Shown piece after piece: positions 24,291-38,280 of a stretch of 64,000 nt of DNA. The DNA comes from Manduca sexta. Taxonomy: Eukaryota > Arthropoda > Insecta > Lepidoptera > Sphingidae. Within the stretch, counting starts at the first letter, position 1. Every line of letters begins with the position of its first letter. The position numbers were made by a program, and so were the translations under genes. The stretch spans positions 18,670,777 through 18,734,776 of the forward strand of contig NC_051141.1 of NCBI RefSeq assembly GCF_014839805.1. Reading direction: 5' to 3'. Under the pieces are notes generated by a model. The model did not search any database. It had not been told where the DNA came from and was given only the letters and a program-made list of their open reading frames with translations.

Positions 24291-27200
24291 AAATACCATT
24301 AGCTAATGAATTGTTTTGTTTGACAAACAATTTCCAATACAGAATTCCCCTTAACTGACGCAACAGCGCAATACTCGTGAAATTCGCAACAACGGCGTCA
24401 ATTCGTCACACCTTATTATCAGTAAAAGCGTGATGGCATGTCGACTTGCAGTTCGTATGTCCGTGACTTATTGCTCGACGTGGATGTCGGAGTTTTATAA
24501 GCAAAATAGAGCGGAAGCCGCGGAAAAAGCTACACACATTGTAACGTGTAGAGGCATGTGAACTACTTCTTTGGATTTAAAAATAAACACTATTATCGGG
24601 ACATTTCTTTATGACAAGCTATGTAGATTTCTTGATTTTGTTAAATACTCTACGGTATTTCATTTCATCTCTACACAATTTAATCTACGCAAAATGTTCT
24701 AAGTGACTTGGTAAATTATAATGTAATCGCGATAAAATCCAAAAACTAGTTTTATTTCGATGTCTAAAATTCGCGTAAACATAAAAAATATTTTTACAAT
24801 TATGTTTTTTTTAGTTACGTTACACTGTCCAACAATTTACGGATTAGGCCTCAGTTTAATAACATATATCTAACCAAATAAGATTGATTTGTACATATAT
24901 TCCATAGGCTCTACACGGTCGAAGACCCAACACGACATCGTACATAATCGTCGGAAGCAATTGCAGCCGCGCAACGTAGCGCGAACATTATCATCGCGGA
25001 TGACCGCAGCTCAGTGGGCAATGCCTTTTGTCAGCTAATATAGACACGAATGAGATGCAGCGGCGCGGCGGCCGGGTCAGCAGTGGCCGGACACAAACGG
25101 CCCGTTGTTCAGTGACAATAAGTCGACCCGTGGGTGTTTACACACATCCTCTGCATGCGAGATCATCTTGAGCGTCTCGTTCTTGCTTCGAGAATATTCT
25201 ATTGGCTTTTTATGCGAATATTTTAATTTCTGTTGAATTTGGAACATCAAAGAACATTACTTACTGACTAAAAGATTTAAAGATGGAGACAAGCAACGTT
25301 TCTCAGACAAGTATACAAAAAAATTTAAACGTTCGCGTCTAAAACATTATCTATTTGTATGTATTATGTATGCATGTTTAACTAACACGAAAAGTGACAG
25401 GTCAGTGACCAGGTAAAATCTCAACAATAATAAAAACATGTAAAAATACAGACCAAATAAGCAGTCAATGTAACATACAAAGTATCCACAAAGAAATATA
25501 GTTTTAGTAAGAAATAATGTTAATTCTAATTTACGTAAATACACTCTTTCTTTGCTAAGATAGTGATACAAGTTTCTCTATAGATTCTGCGAGTGCGCAG
25601 CGATGGATTAGAGTAACGATACCGACTGCCGTAATTGAAAAGGCGGGTGCGATCCCATCCGCAGGTCACGCACCTCCAACTTCCAACTTACGCATATTCA
25701 TTCTTAATTATCGTTGGTATAAACGATGATTGAAACCATGCGCTACTGCAATTTAGGACAGTATGATGAACCGAATCTGGTGAGATTTTATAGTATTTGG
25801 CTCAACCGGCTTCGAAATATTTTGAATTAATAAGTATGGGTTCATTCGATTCTAAATGCGCTTTTAACAATTACAATGACAGAGGAATTATTGAGCGCGT
25901 AACTTACTTTAAAAAAATAGTATTTTCTTCATATTTTAGTTACTAACAACAAAGTGATTAATGCTCATTTTATGATGCGTCTACACTAATATTTAATGGC
26001 GTTTATTATCGCATTAATCAAGCGAAGTCGTAGCCACGAATTTCACTTTTGATAGCTTTATTATTTAGCATTATCCATTCATAAATGACTAGTGTTGGCT
26101 GCTTAGCTCGCGCGAGGTCTTTCTCGCTACAAAAGCACCAAATTACCGTCGCCATCTGTCTAACTAATGGGATTAATTGCCGGGTAAAAAAGTATTTATA
26201 TGGTAATCCAAATCATGGTGAATCTGTCAGCAAAATTTCATGCAAATCCGTTCATAGTTTACTGCGTTTATTTCTAATGAACAGCCGAAAATATTGACAA
26301 ACATTCGCATTTTTAATGGATCTATCGCAATATTTCATTGCGACATTGATTTGACATTGACCTCAGTAGACCCCATGAGGCAGTAGTAAAGGAGAATACT
26401 ATTCGGCACTCACAAACAATTTACACCCACCGTACTCAACTTTTCTTCGTACTGGTTACAATACGACGACGCGGTGCTTCAGGCCACAAAGCATCAATGA
26501 TCTAGTTATGTGTAAACTGTTAATAAAATTTATTTTTTTATTTACTTTAATAAAAAGTGTTGATTATTAACTGAATAATTTTATTCTTCTTGAGTTAATA
26601 TACACTTCAGGCGATCTTAGGAAAAGTGTCGTAGAATTTTTATTATTTTGAAGTGAGGTGGGCCAATTGCAATGTCTTCGTGGGTTGCAGGGTGGTTGTC
26701 TACAACGTGCCTCTTTCACTCAAATAGGCCATTAATTGTATTTCTAGAAGGCCCGCATAATCTCTTGATCAGCCCATATCCCTCAAGTAGGCGTTGTGCC
26801 GACAATATACCGTCAAATGGAGCGCGTTAACGCATTATTGGTTTTAATTGAAACATCAGGATGGGGCAATTTACTTACATAATATAACCGTTTAACAATT
26901 AACGCGAGAGGGTGACGAACTTGCCGACAGTCACCGTGACGTCAATACGGTTTTTTTAACAAGTCCGGACGCGGCAATCTGAGAAATCGCTCAACTAATC
27001 ATCATTACGCATTTTGTAATTAAGTTATTTGTATTTAGATCGAATTAACGGCTATGATTATTACTAAATATAGGAAAAATATGACAAAAAAGATGGCTTT
27101 TGTAAACAAAACATCTGACCTTTTGGAGGAATAATAAAATAAAATAAGGGTAATGATTAATAAGGTTACGTGTCTGATTGCTCAATGTGACTACCACGTC

Positions 27201-28848
27201 GGTCGGTGACTCTGCTACCGATAAAACATAGTAACGTCACCCAAACTTTGGAGTAGAACACTGACATTGAACTGCATTTGACACTCGTGCATTAGATATT
27301 ACTTGCAGATGCTACGATGTTCAAACGGAAACAACTTTGCAAATTGGTGTCTAATGGCAAAAATTTATAAAGCAATATCTAACCCAGACCAGAACCTAAC
27401 CGTTTGTCTTGTCTCATTTCACCCTTACCGAAGCAGGGTGTGCGGTGGCCACACTCCGCGAGCTTGCCTCAAAGCCGCTCCTTCAGGCTATTTATTATTA
27501 CTATTATTTATCTAATCAACAGATTGTAGTACGCATGTCAAGTCTTAGGCCATCTAGTGCGGCAGCTATTACAACTGTATAAATACTAAACCACATTCAA
27601 GCCAATAGTTATAATGTAAACAAATAATGGTATCTGTCCAAACAATAAGTTTTATGATCTCATGACCTATCCAATACAACAAAACAACGTATCCATTGTC
27701 AATAGTGACGCTGGCGATCAGGCGAGCCGCTTACTCATTCCGTCATTCGATTGTGTTAAAAAAATATAACGACATAAAACAATGATATAAACCATTATCA
27801 CCGACTAATAATAACTTTGTGATTTAGTCTAAACAACTTAGCAAGATAACCTCTCTATTTGTGTTCGTATTTGACCCATAATTTTAACATGCATTTAAGA
27901 TAAAGATATATAATAAAAATAATATTTAGATCTCATAAATTTGTAATTATGTTTTTTGTACTATTACGTAGAATCTGATTCAACAATTACCCGACTCATT
28001 TTATCATATCGAACACAAGTGACAATGAAATACAAACTGTAAGCATTTATAAATAAGATTTAAAACAATTTAACATAATATTAATGACGTATTGTCATGG
28101 TCCGTAACTGCAAAGAGCATCGACGTAAGAAACAACAGGAAAAGCGAGAAATAAACTTGATTGTATGAAATCACAGGCTAGGAGATTCTGTTGTCTCGAA
28201 AAAAAACATATATATTAACTTATGTATATCGAAGTGTTGGTGTTCATTAAGAGCCTATACAATTAAGTTCCTGTGCCAAACCGTTTTAAAAACATTTTAG
28301 TGACGGCTTGGAAAATCTATTTCTTGGACTCATGTTTCTTATTATAATATTAAGTACGATGATTCCTAGCGTAGGCTGCAATGGATTACTTATCTTGTTA
28401 CATTTGAAATATAGTCCTTACATTTACGCATGCCTTTCAAATGTCATGAGTCGTAAATAATGAACATTATTATTAATTAATAAGTGGAGGAGGATGAACA
28501 TTTCCAGAAGAGACACAAAAATGTTTTCTATTATTTTTGAGACTATTTGAAAATGTAGGAAAACTATTTGTTCTTGTAGCCCACGACAAACTTATAATGA
28601 TAAAGTAATTAACGTTGCGATAAGACGCGACGAATGATAAAAAACAACGTAAAACCTGTTTGTACTTAACATATATAATTTCCTGGTTTAAAATTTACCT
28701 GCGACTAAAATGTTTTTCGTACACCTGTCATATTATATAACATTTGTAAAAAAGAAAAAAATTATAGACGCAAATATATTACCTATGTTATTGTTGTACC
28801 TAACGGACCGACAATTCCTAATATCTATTAAAACTTTCTATAGTCTAA

Positions 28849-29108
28849 CCCCCTTATTCATAAACGTTTTTTATCTAACGATCGAGTAAGGCTGTGATAA
28901 CAAGTCTGTTTCTCAGTGCTGACGGCATGGCAGTCGTCGCAGTGCGTAGACGTAGGGCCATTGTGATTGGCTAATATTGAAATACAACAATAATGACTAA
29001 TCATAACGGCCCTATGTCTATTTCTCAGTGCCGTTGGGCACTGAGAAACAGGCTTGTTATCACAGCTTTACTCCGTCCTTAGATAAAAAACGTTTATGAA
29101 TAAGGGGG
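28849..29108. mobile_element. PIF/Harbinger-type MITE, 260 bp, TAA target duplication
   Basis: Terminal inverted repeats begin CCCCCTTATTCATAAACG and continue about 70 bases with few mismatches, through GCTGTGATAACAAG and CTGTTTCTCAGTGC. TAA flanks both sides (28846-28848, 29109-29111). A 3 bp TWA duplication is characteristic of PIF/Harbinger elements. There is no coding sequence. Confidence 0.85.
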
Positions 29109-29875
29109 TAAGTCACAAGCTACACAGTAAATGGTAATCGTCACAAAAATTATAAACCGACCAAATACAATAGTCACTCACTAATCTATGCTCCCAAATA
29201 AATGGGAGTAAAATGAGCACTTTCTACACTAGCTAATTATTACGATAATCTTCAAATAAAATTACTTGAACCTTGTAAAACTGTCTCTTAATGTCACAGG
29301 CTTTCTCTACCAGTGCAACTTCGGGAGATAGAAATGATAAGTTTCCAGGGACCAAGATCCTACCCACGTGCTAATTTGACACTTGCAATAAACACACGTG
29401 TCAATTGACACTGATTGACATCTGATAGAGTTTGTTGTGTTTAATGTACGCAATTGACGATAAATTCTACATTGATCGAACACAATTCAAGTGGTACAGC
29501 ACATTGATTCAGCCTCGGAGACGTCCCGGAGGTTATAGGTTTTACGCTGATTAATTTAGACATTATTGCTGTTATCACACTACTGTAATGGTAGCTTGTG
29601 GAGGTGTTTTAGAGCGAAACGAATAGAATTTAACGATATTCCGCACATTGATAAAGTGTTGAATTTAAAGGGTAGTTTTTATCGCGAAAAATGAAAAGTA
29701 TGGTTTTCATTTCAGTTACGGAAAAGCATAGACCCGTTGACCGGATTTGTATAAAATTTGGCACACGGATACATCACGTCGTGGATTACCATATAGGCTA
29801 ATTTCTAATCTGACTTTTTAAGCAGAATGGCGCTGATATGGGTGGTATTGTTATAGTATACTTCGCTTATTCGCT

Positions 29876-30075
29876 GGTGGTAGGATATTGTATATTCGCC
29901 CGGATAACGATCATCGTACACGGGGTGTTAAAACATGCGATAGTGTCCCAAAATGTGTCGCGTTCCGGGATCAGTCTGTGTATATCCGGTTCCAACAGGC
30001 TGGCGTAATTGTGTTGACTATCGAGAAGTACTTATCTTATCATCAGGTGCAGGACGGTCGCTTTGCTGGGCCCGT
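29876..30075 (+). repeat. Interspersed repeat family G, copy 2
   Basis: GGTGGTAGGATATTGTATATTC, TATATCCGGTTCCAACAGGC and CATCAGGTGCAGG motifs in the same order as copy 1. Preceded at 29700-29850 by a decayed Helitron-like stretch (CGTTGACCGGATTTGTATAA). Confidence 0.75.
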
Positions 30076-30447
30076 ATTAAAAACAACTGACTGTTTTAGG
30101 ACCATTATAGTCATTTGGGGATTTGTATAGCGGGAAAGGTTTTTACTCTAGAAAAGCCGCGATCAACATTTAGTATGATTATAATTATATAGGCGGCTAT
30201 GAACAAATTATTTATCAGAGTTTTTAATATTCGCGAGGAACCGACATCGTTGAACGCCCTTAACGCACGCTACTATTCATCACAGAGTTCAAACGTCTTA
30301 TTTTACGTATCATTTAGGAGGTAAAATTTGTATGTATTTGCTAAACCAACAATGAGTCAGAGTTTCGGAATGTTACGATAGATAAACCAAGAACGTCTAC
30401 TTTTACTATTTTTCGGATTTCATCGCGTTTTTAATATTTTAGTTTTC

Positions 30448-30668
30448 TCCCGACGTTTCGAAGACTTTGCAGCCTTCATGGCCACGGGGCGGATTGAGGT
30501 GTTGGTCATCCGCAAAGTCAAAGTTACAATGCCTACCTACATTTTACAATTATACAACTTTTTATCATTAAATTTTAATTTTAATTTTAGCTGTTGGTGG
30601 TCCGATCCACGCAAAATGACCTCACAGTGTCTTGAAGCCTGGCAGCCGGTCTTTTGGGTTCCGATATA
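30448..30668 (+). repeat. Interspersed repeat family H, copy 1
   Basis: CCCGACGTTTCGAAGACTTT, GCAGCCTTCATGGCCACGG, then CTTGAAGCCTGGCAGCCGGT at the 3' side. Other copies: 59742-59950 (+) and 58885-58985 (-). The short frame at 30478 belongs to it. Confidence 0.7.
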
Positions 30669-31254
30669 ATTAAATGTAGAACTGGCTCCCAGGCCCGTGC
30701 AAGTTTAATTTGTCTAATATAATATAACATAAGAAATCATTAACGTCTTCTTTTTTTAAATTGTTAATGCACGAATAAGTCCATAAACTTATTTGTAGTC
30801 ACTCAAAGATGACATAGATGGCTTTAGTCATCAATTTATTTTAAAAACTATAAGTCATTTTAATAATCTGTTGTCATTGCGGGTCATGTTTCGTTGTTAT
30901 CAGTGTATCATCCAGTGTCCATACGATTGTATAACAGTAGGCTACACATTGTATGCGGTCGTAAAGGTTACATTACCTTGCTGTTTTCCTCATACGAGGT
31001 GGGTAAGGTAAGATACGTATTTACGAAGGAAAACTCGAAACCAAGCTTTAGACCGGCTCTGTTTATTGCAGTAAGTGTGATAAAATATTAATAGTTAATT
31101 ATATTTTTAGGAGCATGAGCAGATGATGTAGCTATGGTGCAACGGATCACGGTCCAAACACGTATCACTGTCAGAATATTTGAGTTATCGAATAAAGACT
31201 GTAAAGATGGAAGGTATCAATTCACTCCTGGGAATCTGTTAATTTCATCGATAT

Positions 31255-31553
31255 ATATATACGTACTAGATCTGGCATTTCGAACATTCACTGTGTCCAA
31301 CTAATTTGAACTGCAATCCATTTAAACTGACTTTAGTATGTCAATATTGACAGCTTGCGGTTGTGTACGGAGTGACGCTAATGATATAAGAAGTCGAGTC
31401 TAAGTGCAAACCTGGATTTGAATAAAACATTAGTCAAATAAGTAAAATTATTTGTTGTTCAAGTGAATAAATAGGTTATAACAGTGATGTTTTGGTTGCC
31501 ATTTTAGTTCAGATTTTGAACAAATAATTTATATGGATGTTCGTGTCTATAGA
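31255..31553 (+). mobile_element. Repeat family D, copy with right terminal repeat
   Basis: The interior GGCATTTCGAACATTCACTG to TCAAGTGAATAAATAGG is shared with 35868-36160. The right end (AATTTATATGGATGTTCGTG, TCTATAGAATATACG) is the reverse complement of the left end of the 35868 copy, which suggests an element with inverted ends of about 50 bp. Confidence 0.65.
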
Positions 31554-31978
31554 ATATACGTCAATGGTTACTTTACTTTTGTCTAAGATAAATAAAATTC
31601 AATAAGAGTGCAGTAATCGAGCTTCAAGTAACAGTTCAATGTGCCCATGATAATCGTTATACCCATTCGCCCCGTTTGACAGTTACTTAGTACTACAAAG
31701 TCCTGGGTGATTATTGTGGCTATTGTTTTTACTTTGCTGTACCATCATACGAACTTTGTCATTTGCAAGAGTTTAATAACAACCTATCCGCAAGTCACAC
31801 AGCCGGTTTATTTATCAACATACGTAGCGAGGCTTAAAAGGCAATCGTATCTAAGCGACAAACATACCAAAAATGAATTTTATAATATTTTGAATCGCTA
31901 TTTGCTTTCTGCGTCATTTGATCTAGGATTTGTAGGTTTAGGACAATTTTAATAACATTAGACTATATCTTTATAAAA

Positions 31979-32330
31979 GCATTAGACTATATCTAAAAAA
32001 CGGCCTAGTTGGGTGTGGGACGGACTGCCAAGACGAATGTCCGCAGGTTCAAATCCCAAGGGCACACACCTCTGACTTTTCTAAAAAATCACGTGTGTAA
32101 TCTTTGTGAATTTATCGTTCGCTTTAACGGTGAAGGCAAACATCGTGAGGAAACCTGTACATCTGAGAAGTTCTCTATAGGAAATTCGAAGGTGTGTGAA
32201 GTCTACCAATCCGCACTAGGCCAGCGTGGTGGACTAAGGCCTAATCCCTCTCAGTAGTAGAGGAGGCGCGTGCTCAGCAGTGGGACAGTATATAATACAG
32301 GGCTAATATTATTATTGTTTATTATTATTA
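31979..32330 (+). mobile_element. SINE family A with 15 bp target duplication
   Basis: The same head and body as at 17412. It is flanked by TATATCTTTATAAAA at 31964-31978 and 32331-32345. A TTATTATT-type tail precedes the second duplication. The frame at 32009-32257 is only the SINE read through. Confidence 0.92.
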
Positions 32331-32526
32331 TATATCTTTATAAAATAAAAAGTTGAATTGTCATATTTAAATTAAACCTTTAAAGCACTCTTCTAAAAAA
32401 TTTACTGATTGTCGCTCAAATGTGATTGCTTTTCAAGCGTCGGTATACTGTCAAGCTCGCCATGAGTTTAATTACTAGTTGTTGGTGAAAAAGTGTTGTC
32501 CAGTTGTCGGGTTCGGACATAACACT

Positions 32527-32805
32527 GTTAATATTCACGTTCTGGGCGGTATTGGCAGCGAATGTCAATACATTTGCTCCAGATTTGGATGGTCCGGGAC
32601 GAAAATCGGCAACAATGTAATAAAAGTCAGAGTAGCCAGCGTTAATATTCATGGCCTGGGCGTTACTGGCCGCCAATGTAATTCCCTTTGCTCTAGAGCT
32701 TTAAGGGTGAAAATCAGCAACAATGTAATGAGATCCATACAATTATAAAGTAGCCATCGTTATTATTCATGGCCTGGGCGCTATTGGCCGATAAATAATG
32801 CATTG
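32527..32805. repeat. Degenerate tandem repeat, period 114-118 bp, 2.4 units
   Basis: Units start GTTAATATTCACGTTCTGGG (32527), GTTAATATTCATGGCCTGGG (32641) and GTTATTATTCATGGCCTGGG (32759). Each full unit ends with an AGTAGCCA tract. The frames on both strands follow the period. Confidence 0.8.
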
Positions 32806-33952
32806 CTTTGTAATGGTATAGCGTATTTATATATGTAATGTCACAGCACAATATTATTAATTTACCAATAGTTTTCTTTAGATTTACCCGCCTATTACAA
32901 ACAATGTTAAGTGATAAAGAACGTAGTTGCCTTGTGGAGATTTGTAAAAATTCAAGTTCTGCAAATTCTTAAAGTATCCATAGTTTAAATATTTAACTTA
33001 ATATAGTTCGCTGTTTCTGGTCTTCCTGCAAATATTAATATATTCTACCGGAACATTAATGGTTTGGTTTTTCAGCTTCTTCTCTATCATACCGTTATTA
33101 TACCTCAGAACAACCGGATAAAATGCAACATCAACATACCTTGTATAAATATGGCACCGATGATATAACATTTAATGTCGTCTTCTTGGTTGTTTTTATT
33201 TAAGTTCAAATTTACGGCACAACACTTATAGTTGTTCACGCGCTATACAAAATGACCGATTTCGGGGAGTTGGCTGTAAAAATTGTGCCGATCCGTTACG
33301 CGTGGAGTTAGCTGGTTATTGAATGGCGATATATTCCAAAAGTAGGAATTAAATGGAGTTGTTGTTTTTTTTAAAACATCCGTTTGCCATATAAGGCAAA
33401 GACTGCATTAAAACTGTATTTTACATAAAAAGTGGAGTTAGCTGGTTTGCGGATTAAGGTATCGAAATGATTGTTTCCTTGAATAAAAAAAAAATATCTG
33501 TGTCTCGAATATGGAATCAAAAATAAATAACTGAACTTAGCGACTGGAAGCAACGTTATTAAACAATAGGCGAGAGGTTATCATTTTGTGATATGTGGTA
33601 CATAATACTTGTTATGCCTTATTATTTATTTATTACCTATAAACGGATATTAAAATGCAATAATAAATTCGCACCCCCACTTTTCACATCTGGCCTCTTC
33701 ACGCCAATAAGGATAACGCATTTTAAATTTAATGGCAATTCTGTCCTTACTATGCTCTGTGTATATCCGAACTTCAATATTTTATCGGGTTAAAGAATTT
33801 TATTCCCAAAAAGACAAAAAAGTCACTTACATGAGAATAATATAAGAAAACAGAAGTAGTAATTGAAATAGAGTGGTCGCCCGTGCACTCACTCAACAAA
33901 AATGTTGTATTTATTATTGTTCGAAAGAGCAGTTTTATTATTTTTATTAACC

Positions 33953-34000
33953 GACTTTAAAAAAAGGAGGAGGTTATCAATTCGACGTGAATGCTTTTTT
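33953..34000 (+). repeat. Short recurrent motif CCGACTTnAAAAAAAGGAGGAGG
   Basis: Found here, near 10842, near 43631 and as the complement near 62711-62752, each followed by an AATTCGAC-like tract and a T run. Probably the conserved end of a transposon family whose other end I could not define. Confidence 0.55.
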
Positions 34001-35867
34001 TTATTTTTACAAATAATACTTGACTTCTCCCAAATTAAGACAACGAGTAACTGATTTTCAATGATGTAACTTTTTAACCGAGACTTGCAAATGTTAGGTG
34101 AGCTTACATTTTTGATGTTTTATGGTATACTTACTATTGTAAAAATTGCATCGTTTATGTCTACCATATGTCAAAGAAAATTTTCAAGCACGGTCTGTCG
34201 TATACAAATATAATATGGGCATAACCAATGATATATAGTGGGCATAACACAATATATAAAACGTGTCTCCAAATTCTTGGCGTATTTAGAGTTATTTACC
34301 GTAGAGCTATCATACAATAAAAACGCTTCTATATAAATTTATAAGCTTTTATAATTAATTGATTTTAATAAATTATCCAAAGTGTAAATTACTGTAGACA
34401 GTACTATTATAGAAAATAATTTATTTTTCAGTTTTTTTTTTAATCACGCGCCTCTGTATCCTGGCGTGGCCGTCACACCAATTATTGGTAGGCGCTGCGC
34501 AATCCCCTCAAGCTACACCCGCGCTTCCAACTACGTTCCACCATATTGCTTAGATTATTTTCTTAGACCTGCCATTACACCAATGTGATATCATTTTATT
34601 CATTTATTTTTATTTGGACAACCAACAAAACATACTTATTTATTTGTTACATGTAACAGTAAGTAATTGGTGCAGTGCTGTTTTACTTACAGGCTGTCAC
34701 CGCAAGAACATATTATTACATAATAATAAACAATTGACTGCAACGTAAGTGCTGTATAATATTCTAAATATAAGACTGAATATAAAACTACATGTAGGTT
34801 TCAACAAGCGAGTTCAATATTTTCTTTTTGAAGATAGGGAGCGTGTCATTAAATGTGTCAATACAATCAGATTTTTTTATAATTCACTTTTATAATCTGG
34901 ATAGGCAAGGAACAGGCGAGCGACTACCAAGGTAAGTTTTTAAATTGAAATTTTACATTTTCAAGTTTGATGGCCATACTGGTTGTATAGTATAAATTTA
35001 GCGTACGTAATTAGCAACAGCGACATAGTAACCTGATTGACTGCATTACGGATGGACAATTTATACGGACGTGAGAAACCATGGCTTAACCGTCATTATG
35101 GTAATAATACCATTTTGTATGTATGCTAATATTACCAAGTTGTTTTGTTTGTTTCTTTCAACGTAGTAATGTATGGAACTGCTTTTCTGGCTCTGGGAAT
35201 TCTTTCACAGTTTATGTCTCATTGTATAGACCTCGATTGGAGACGCGAGCAATAGCTAACATCAAATTGGACTTTAGTTAAGACTGAAATTTTTCAGGTA
35301 TAATAACTCAAATGTAGGTTTTTCTGTTTGTAAAACAAAACGGAATTTTCCGCAATTTAAATTTTTGCCAGATAGGAAGAGAAGCTAACTTACATCATGG
35401 GGCGGAAATCAGATCAGATAGGATAATGATAGGGTTTTGGTAAGCATTCAGTTCTCTAACCCTTTAGTTATGAATGCTATCATTATTCGCGATGTTTCAT
35501 AAAATGCGTGCTATCGATTTTGATTTACAAGAGTTGCAATGACGAGTGCAAATCTCGTGACAATACAGTGTAGCATATTACATAAATAAAAAAAAAATAT
35601 GAAGCGCACATTGGGCATTGTACCCCCTTCCAGTACCTTGTAATGGCAATATTTTCGATATTTTCTTTATTGCCTTTTGGAGGCACTGCATGTCCCCACA
35701 TAAAAAGCCTTGGTTATATGTATATAGAGGTAAAGTATGTCACTTTATGTTTAAATGTATAGCGAAACTTCTGATAAATCAGTCAGGCAGGTCTAAAATT
35801 ATGTTTATGTATGCTGCATAGGAGAGACTTCATTGTAAATATTTATTTTTATACATTGACATACATA

Positions 35868-36160
35868 TATTCTATAAACAGAACATCCATATAAACTATT
35901 TGCTCAAAGCTGAACCAAGATGATATGTACTACACACTAAATTTGGCATTCCGAACATTCACTGTGTTCAACTGAAATGAACTGTTATCCTTTCAAACTG
36001 ATTTTAGTATGGTGTCAATATTGATGCTTGTGGCTGTGTACGGAGTGCTCTCATAATATTTTTATATAAAAACGCTACTCTCCCTGCAAACTTGGATGTG
36101 AATAAAAAATATTAGTGAAATAAATAAAATTATTTGTTATTTAAGTGAATGACAAAACAA
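35868..36160 (+). mobile_element. Repeat family D, copy with left terminal repeat
   Basis: Left end TATATTCTATAAACAGAACA, CATCCATATAAACTATTTGC; interior as in 31255; the right terminal repeat is missing. A third, inverted fragment is at about 39315-39440, in the divergent promoter region. Confidence 0.65.
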
Positions 36161-38280
36161 CTCTTGCGTCAGATGGTCATTGAATGGTATGGTCTGAAAA
36201 AGTTCCAAGAACTTTTCATAATGTAAGATACAATAGTAGGATCAAACTGCACTAAACAATGAACACGACAGTGGTCGCACTCTGGTGCTACAAGATGGAT
36301 TTAAGCAATGAAGGTTTGCAGATGGGCTTTTACAAACCAGTTACTTGGTGCAGAAAATCTATTTATAAAGGGTTGTTTCTACAAAATGACTGTGAAATGT
36401 TTTTAACAATTTAAAATACGAAATTTTCCAGGACATATTAGTCATCTTAGAACACCCAACATTTTAATAAACATTTTGGGTGTGACTTAAAATATACTAT
36501 TATCAAAAATAAACCATTATGAATTAGTGGTAAAATGTAGTAGGAAATTTTGAAATTTATATCTGCAGTTTCATATCTACTTGCATAAAGATTATCAAGG
36601 AGACTGTAGCTCAGCAAACTTTCATTTTATACATTAAAAATTTAATGAATGTTTTAAACATGAATTGTTCCAGATGATTACATATATGATGCCCAATGAC
36701 GCAAATATTTAAGGACGGCTATAAATGTTTTGCACATAGATAAATTAAGTTCTGGGACAACTTAATGGCTAGCTTCTATGAAGATGCATGGTAGGTTGTG
36801 TATGTAGAAAGAACTCCAAGTAAGTCGTTATTAACATTGGAATGATGAAGTGAGTATTGATTTACTACAGTTTTAATTACTTTTATGCCAGTAATACTAA
36901 TATAGAGGTATACATAATTTTATAAGACCTCGTTGCCCTGGGACATCAAGTCTCGTAATATCTAGTAATAACACTGGCTGCATCAAATTAATGTCTCTAT
37001 TGCTTGTATTTTATAATCAATAACCCTAGATTTGTTGCAGAAAATGTAAGCTGTACTAGTAACATATTTTGTTTCAGCTATAGTTGAACAGTAATATATT
37101 GTAAATTGAGGATTTTCCACATTGTGTACATATTTAATTTTTTATTGATTTAATGAGGGACATATTATGATTTATTAAATTATATTGCTCACATATAATA
37201 CTTAAATTTTGTGAACAATAATCATCTGCTAGGAAATTTAATATCTTTTTATATCTTTGTTAAAATAAATATTATATTTAGATATATTTTCATATATAGA
37301 TTGAATCTGATAGACTATGTAATGACCATAGGAGTTAGCACTTATGATAGTGAAAGAACATGTGATGTGTTCTTTGAATAGGATATATTATCCACAATAT
37401 AGAAGGCTGTGGGATTTTGGTTTAACTTTTTCATAAATAATCTGTAAGTAATTCTGTTATATGCTAGTTAAATAAATTACCCAAGACTTTTGCTTTATGA
37501 ATGCTATGAATCTCATTGCTTTTTGTTATGAATAAACAAGTCACATTTTTGTCTTGATAAAGCAAGACATTGTGCATGAATTGTTTTTAAAACAACAATG
37601 TTGTGCACATTATTGCAACTAGACATAATGAATATCTAGCATGTTTACATTCACAATCTACAGTTACTTAATTGTGTATACTGATAGTGCCAGAGATTTG
37701 CACTAAATACTTGGAAGAGTAAATAATTTTATCTATACATTACTAGAGTAATTACCTCTTTCGTGTAAATAGGTAATTAAAAAAAACACTGGCACAAACC
37801 AGTTGCTTTTTTTTAATACTAATGTTACATTTTTAGACTGCAGGCAAAGTTGCGCATAAACAGCCAGTGAAAGTGTTAACAAATGACAACGTCTCACGGG
37901 CGCTCAGCCGTGATTAAAGCTTAAACAAACATGTAAATAATTCAATTTATATGATGAAACAGACGCCGAATAATCTTCATAATTACACAAAAAGAAAACA
38001 CAACGAACACAGAGTCGATACATTAGTCACGAGCTACCGAGTACATACGACATAACAGTAAAAAAACACGTTTGCTAACAACCATGACTTTTTCACTTTA
38101 CGTCAAGAAAATAAAAGCCTGACCTAGAAAAATCTTTTGTGCACCAACAGGCCGTTCGAGTTAAGGAGCCTTCGAGAAACTATCCGCCGAAGCAGTTCAC
38201 GGTATAGTACGTCATCCGCTTGCACATCTTTGGCTAAATGCATAAAATTCTTGAAAAATTACTAAGACAACGGCACTCAC

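Larger units (their letters stand above)
21913..38280 (-). other. Intron 1 (16.4 kb) of the minus-strand secreted-protein gene
   Basis: Defined by the donor at 38280 and the acceptor at 21913, with compatible phase (1). The intron is AT-rich and holds SINEs, a PIF/Harbinger MITE, tandem repeats and a CCAAT/CRE module, all listed separately. No further coding exon was recognised. GC-rich islands without open frames lie at about 23010-23130 and 24920-25160. Long low-complexity AT stretches, for example 27760-28100, 33560-34430 and 36160-37840, show nothing I can name. Confidence 0.7.

Noticed and set aside
24920..25160. GC-rich island as a coding exon
   Set aside because: On the minus strand, the orientation needed for the host gene, every frame is closed by stops within a short distance, and no acceptor/donor pair of the needed phase was seen. 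It could be regulatory.
32416..32748. Two overlapping frames of 86 and 89 codons on opposite strands
   Set aside because: Both follow the period of a tandem repeat; no start context or splice sites.
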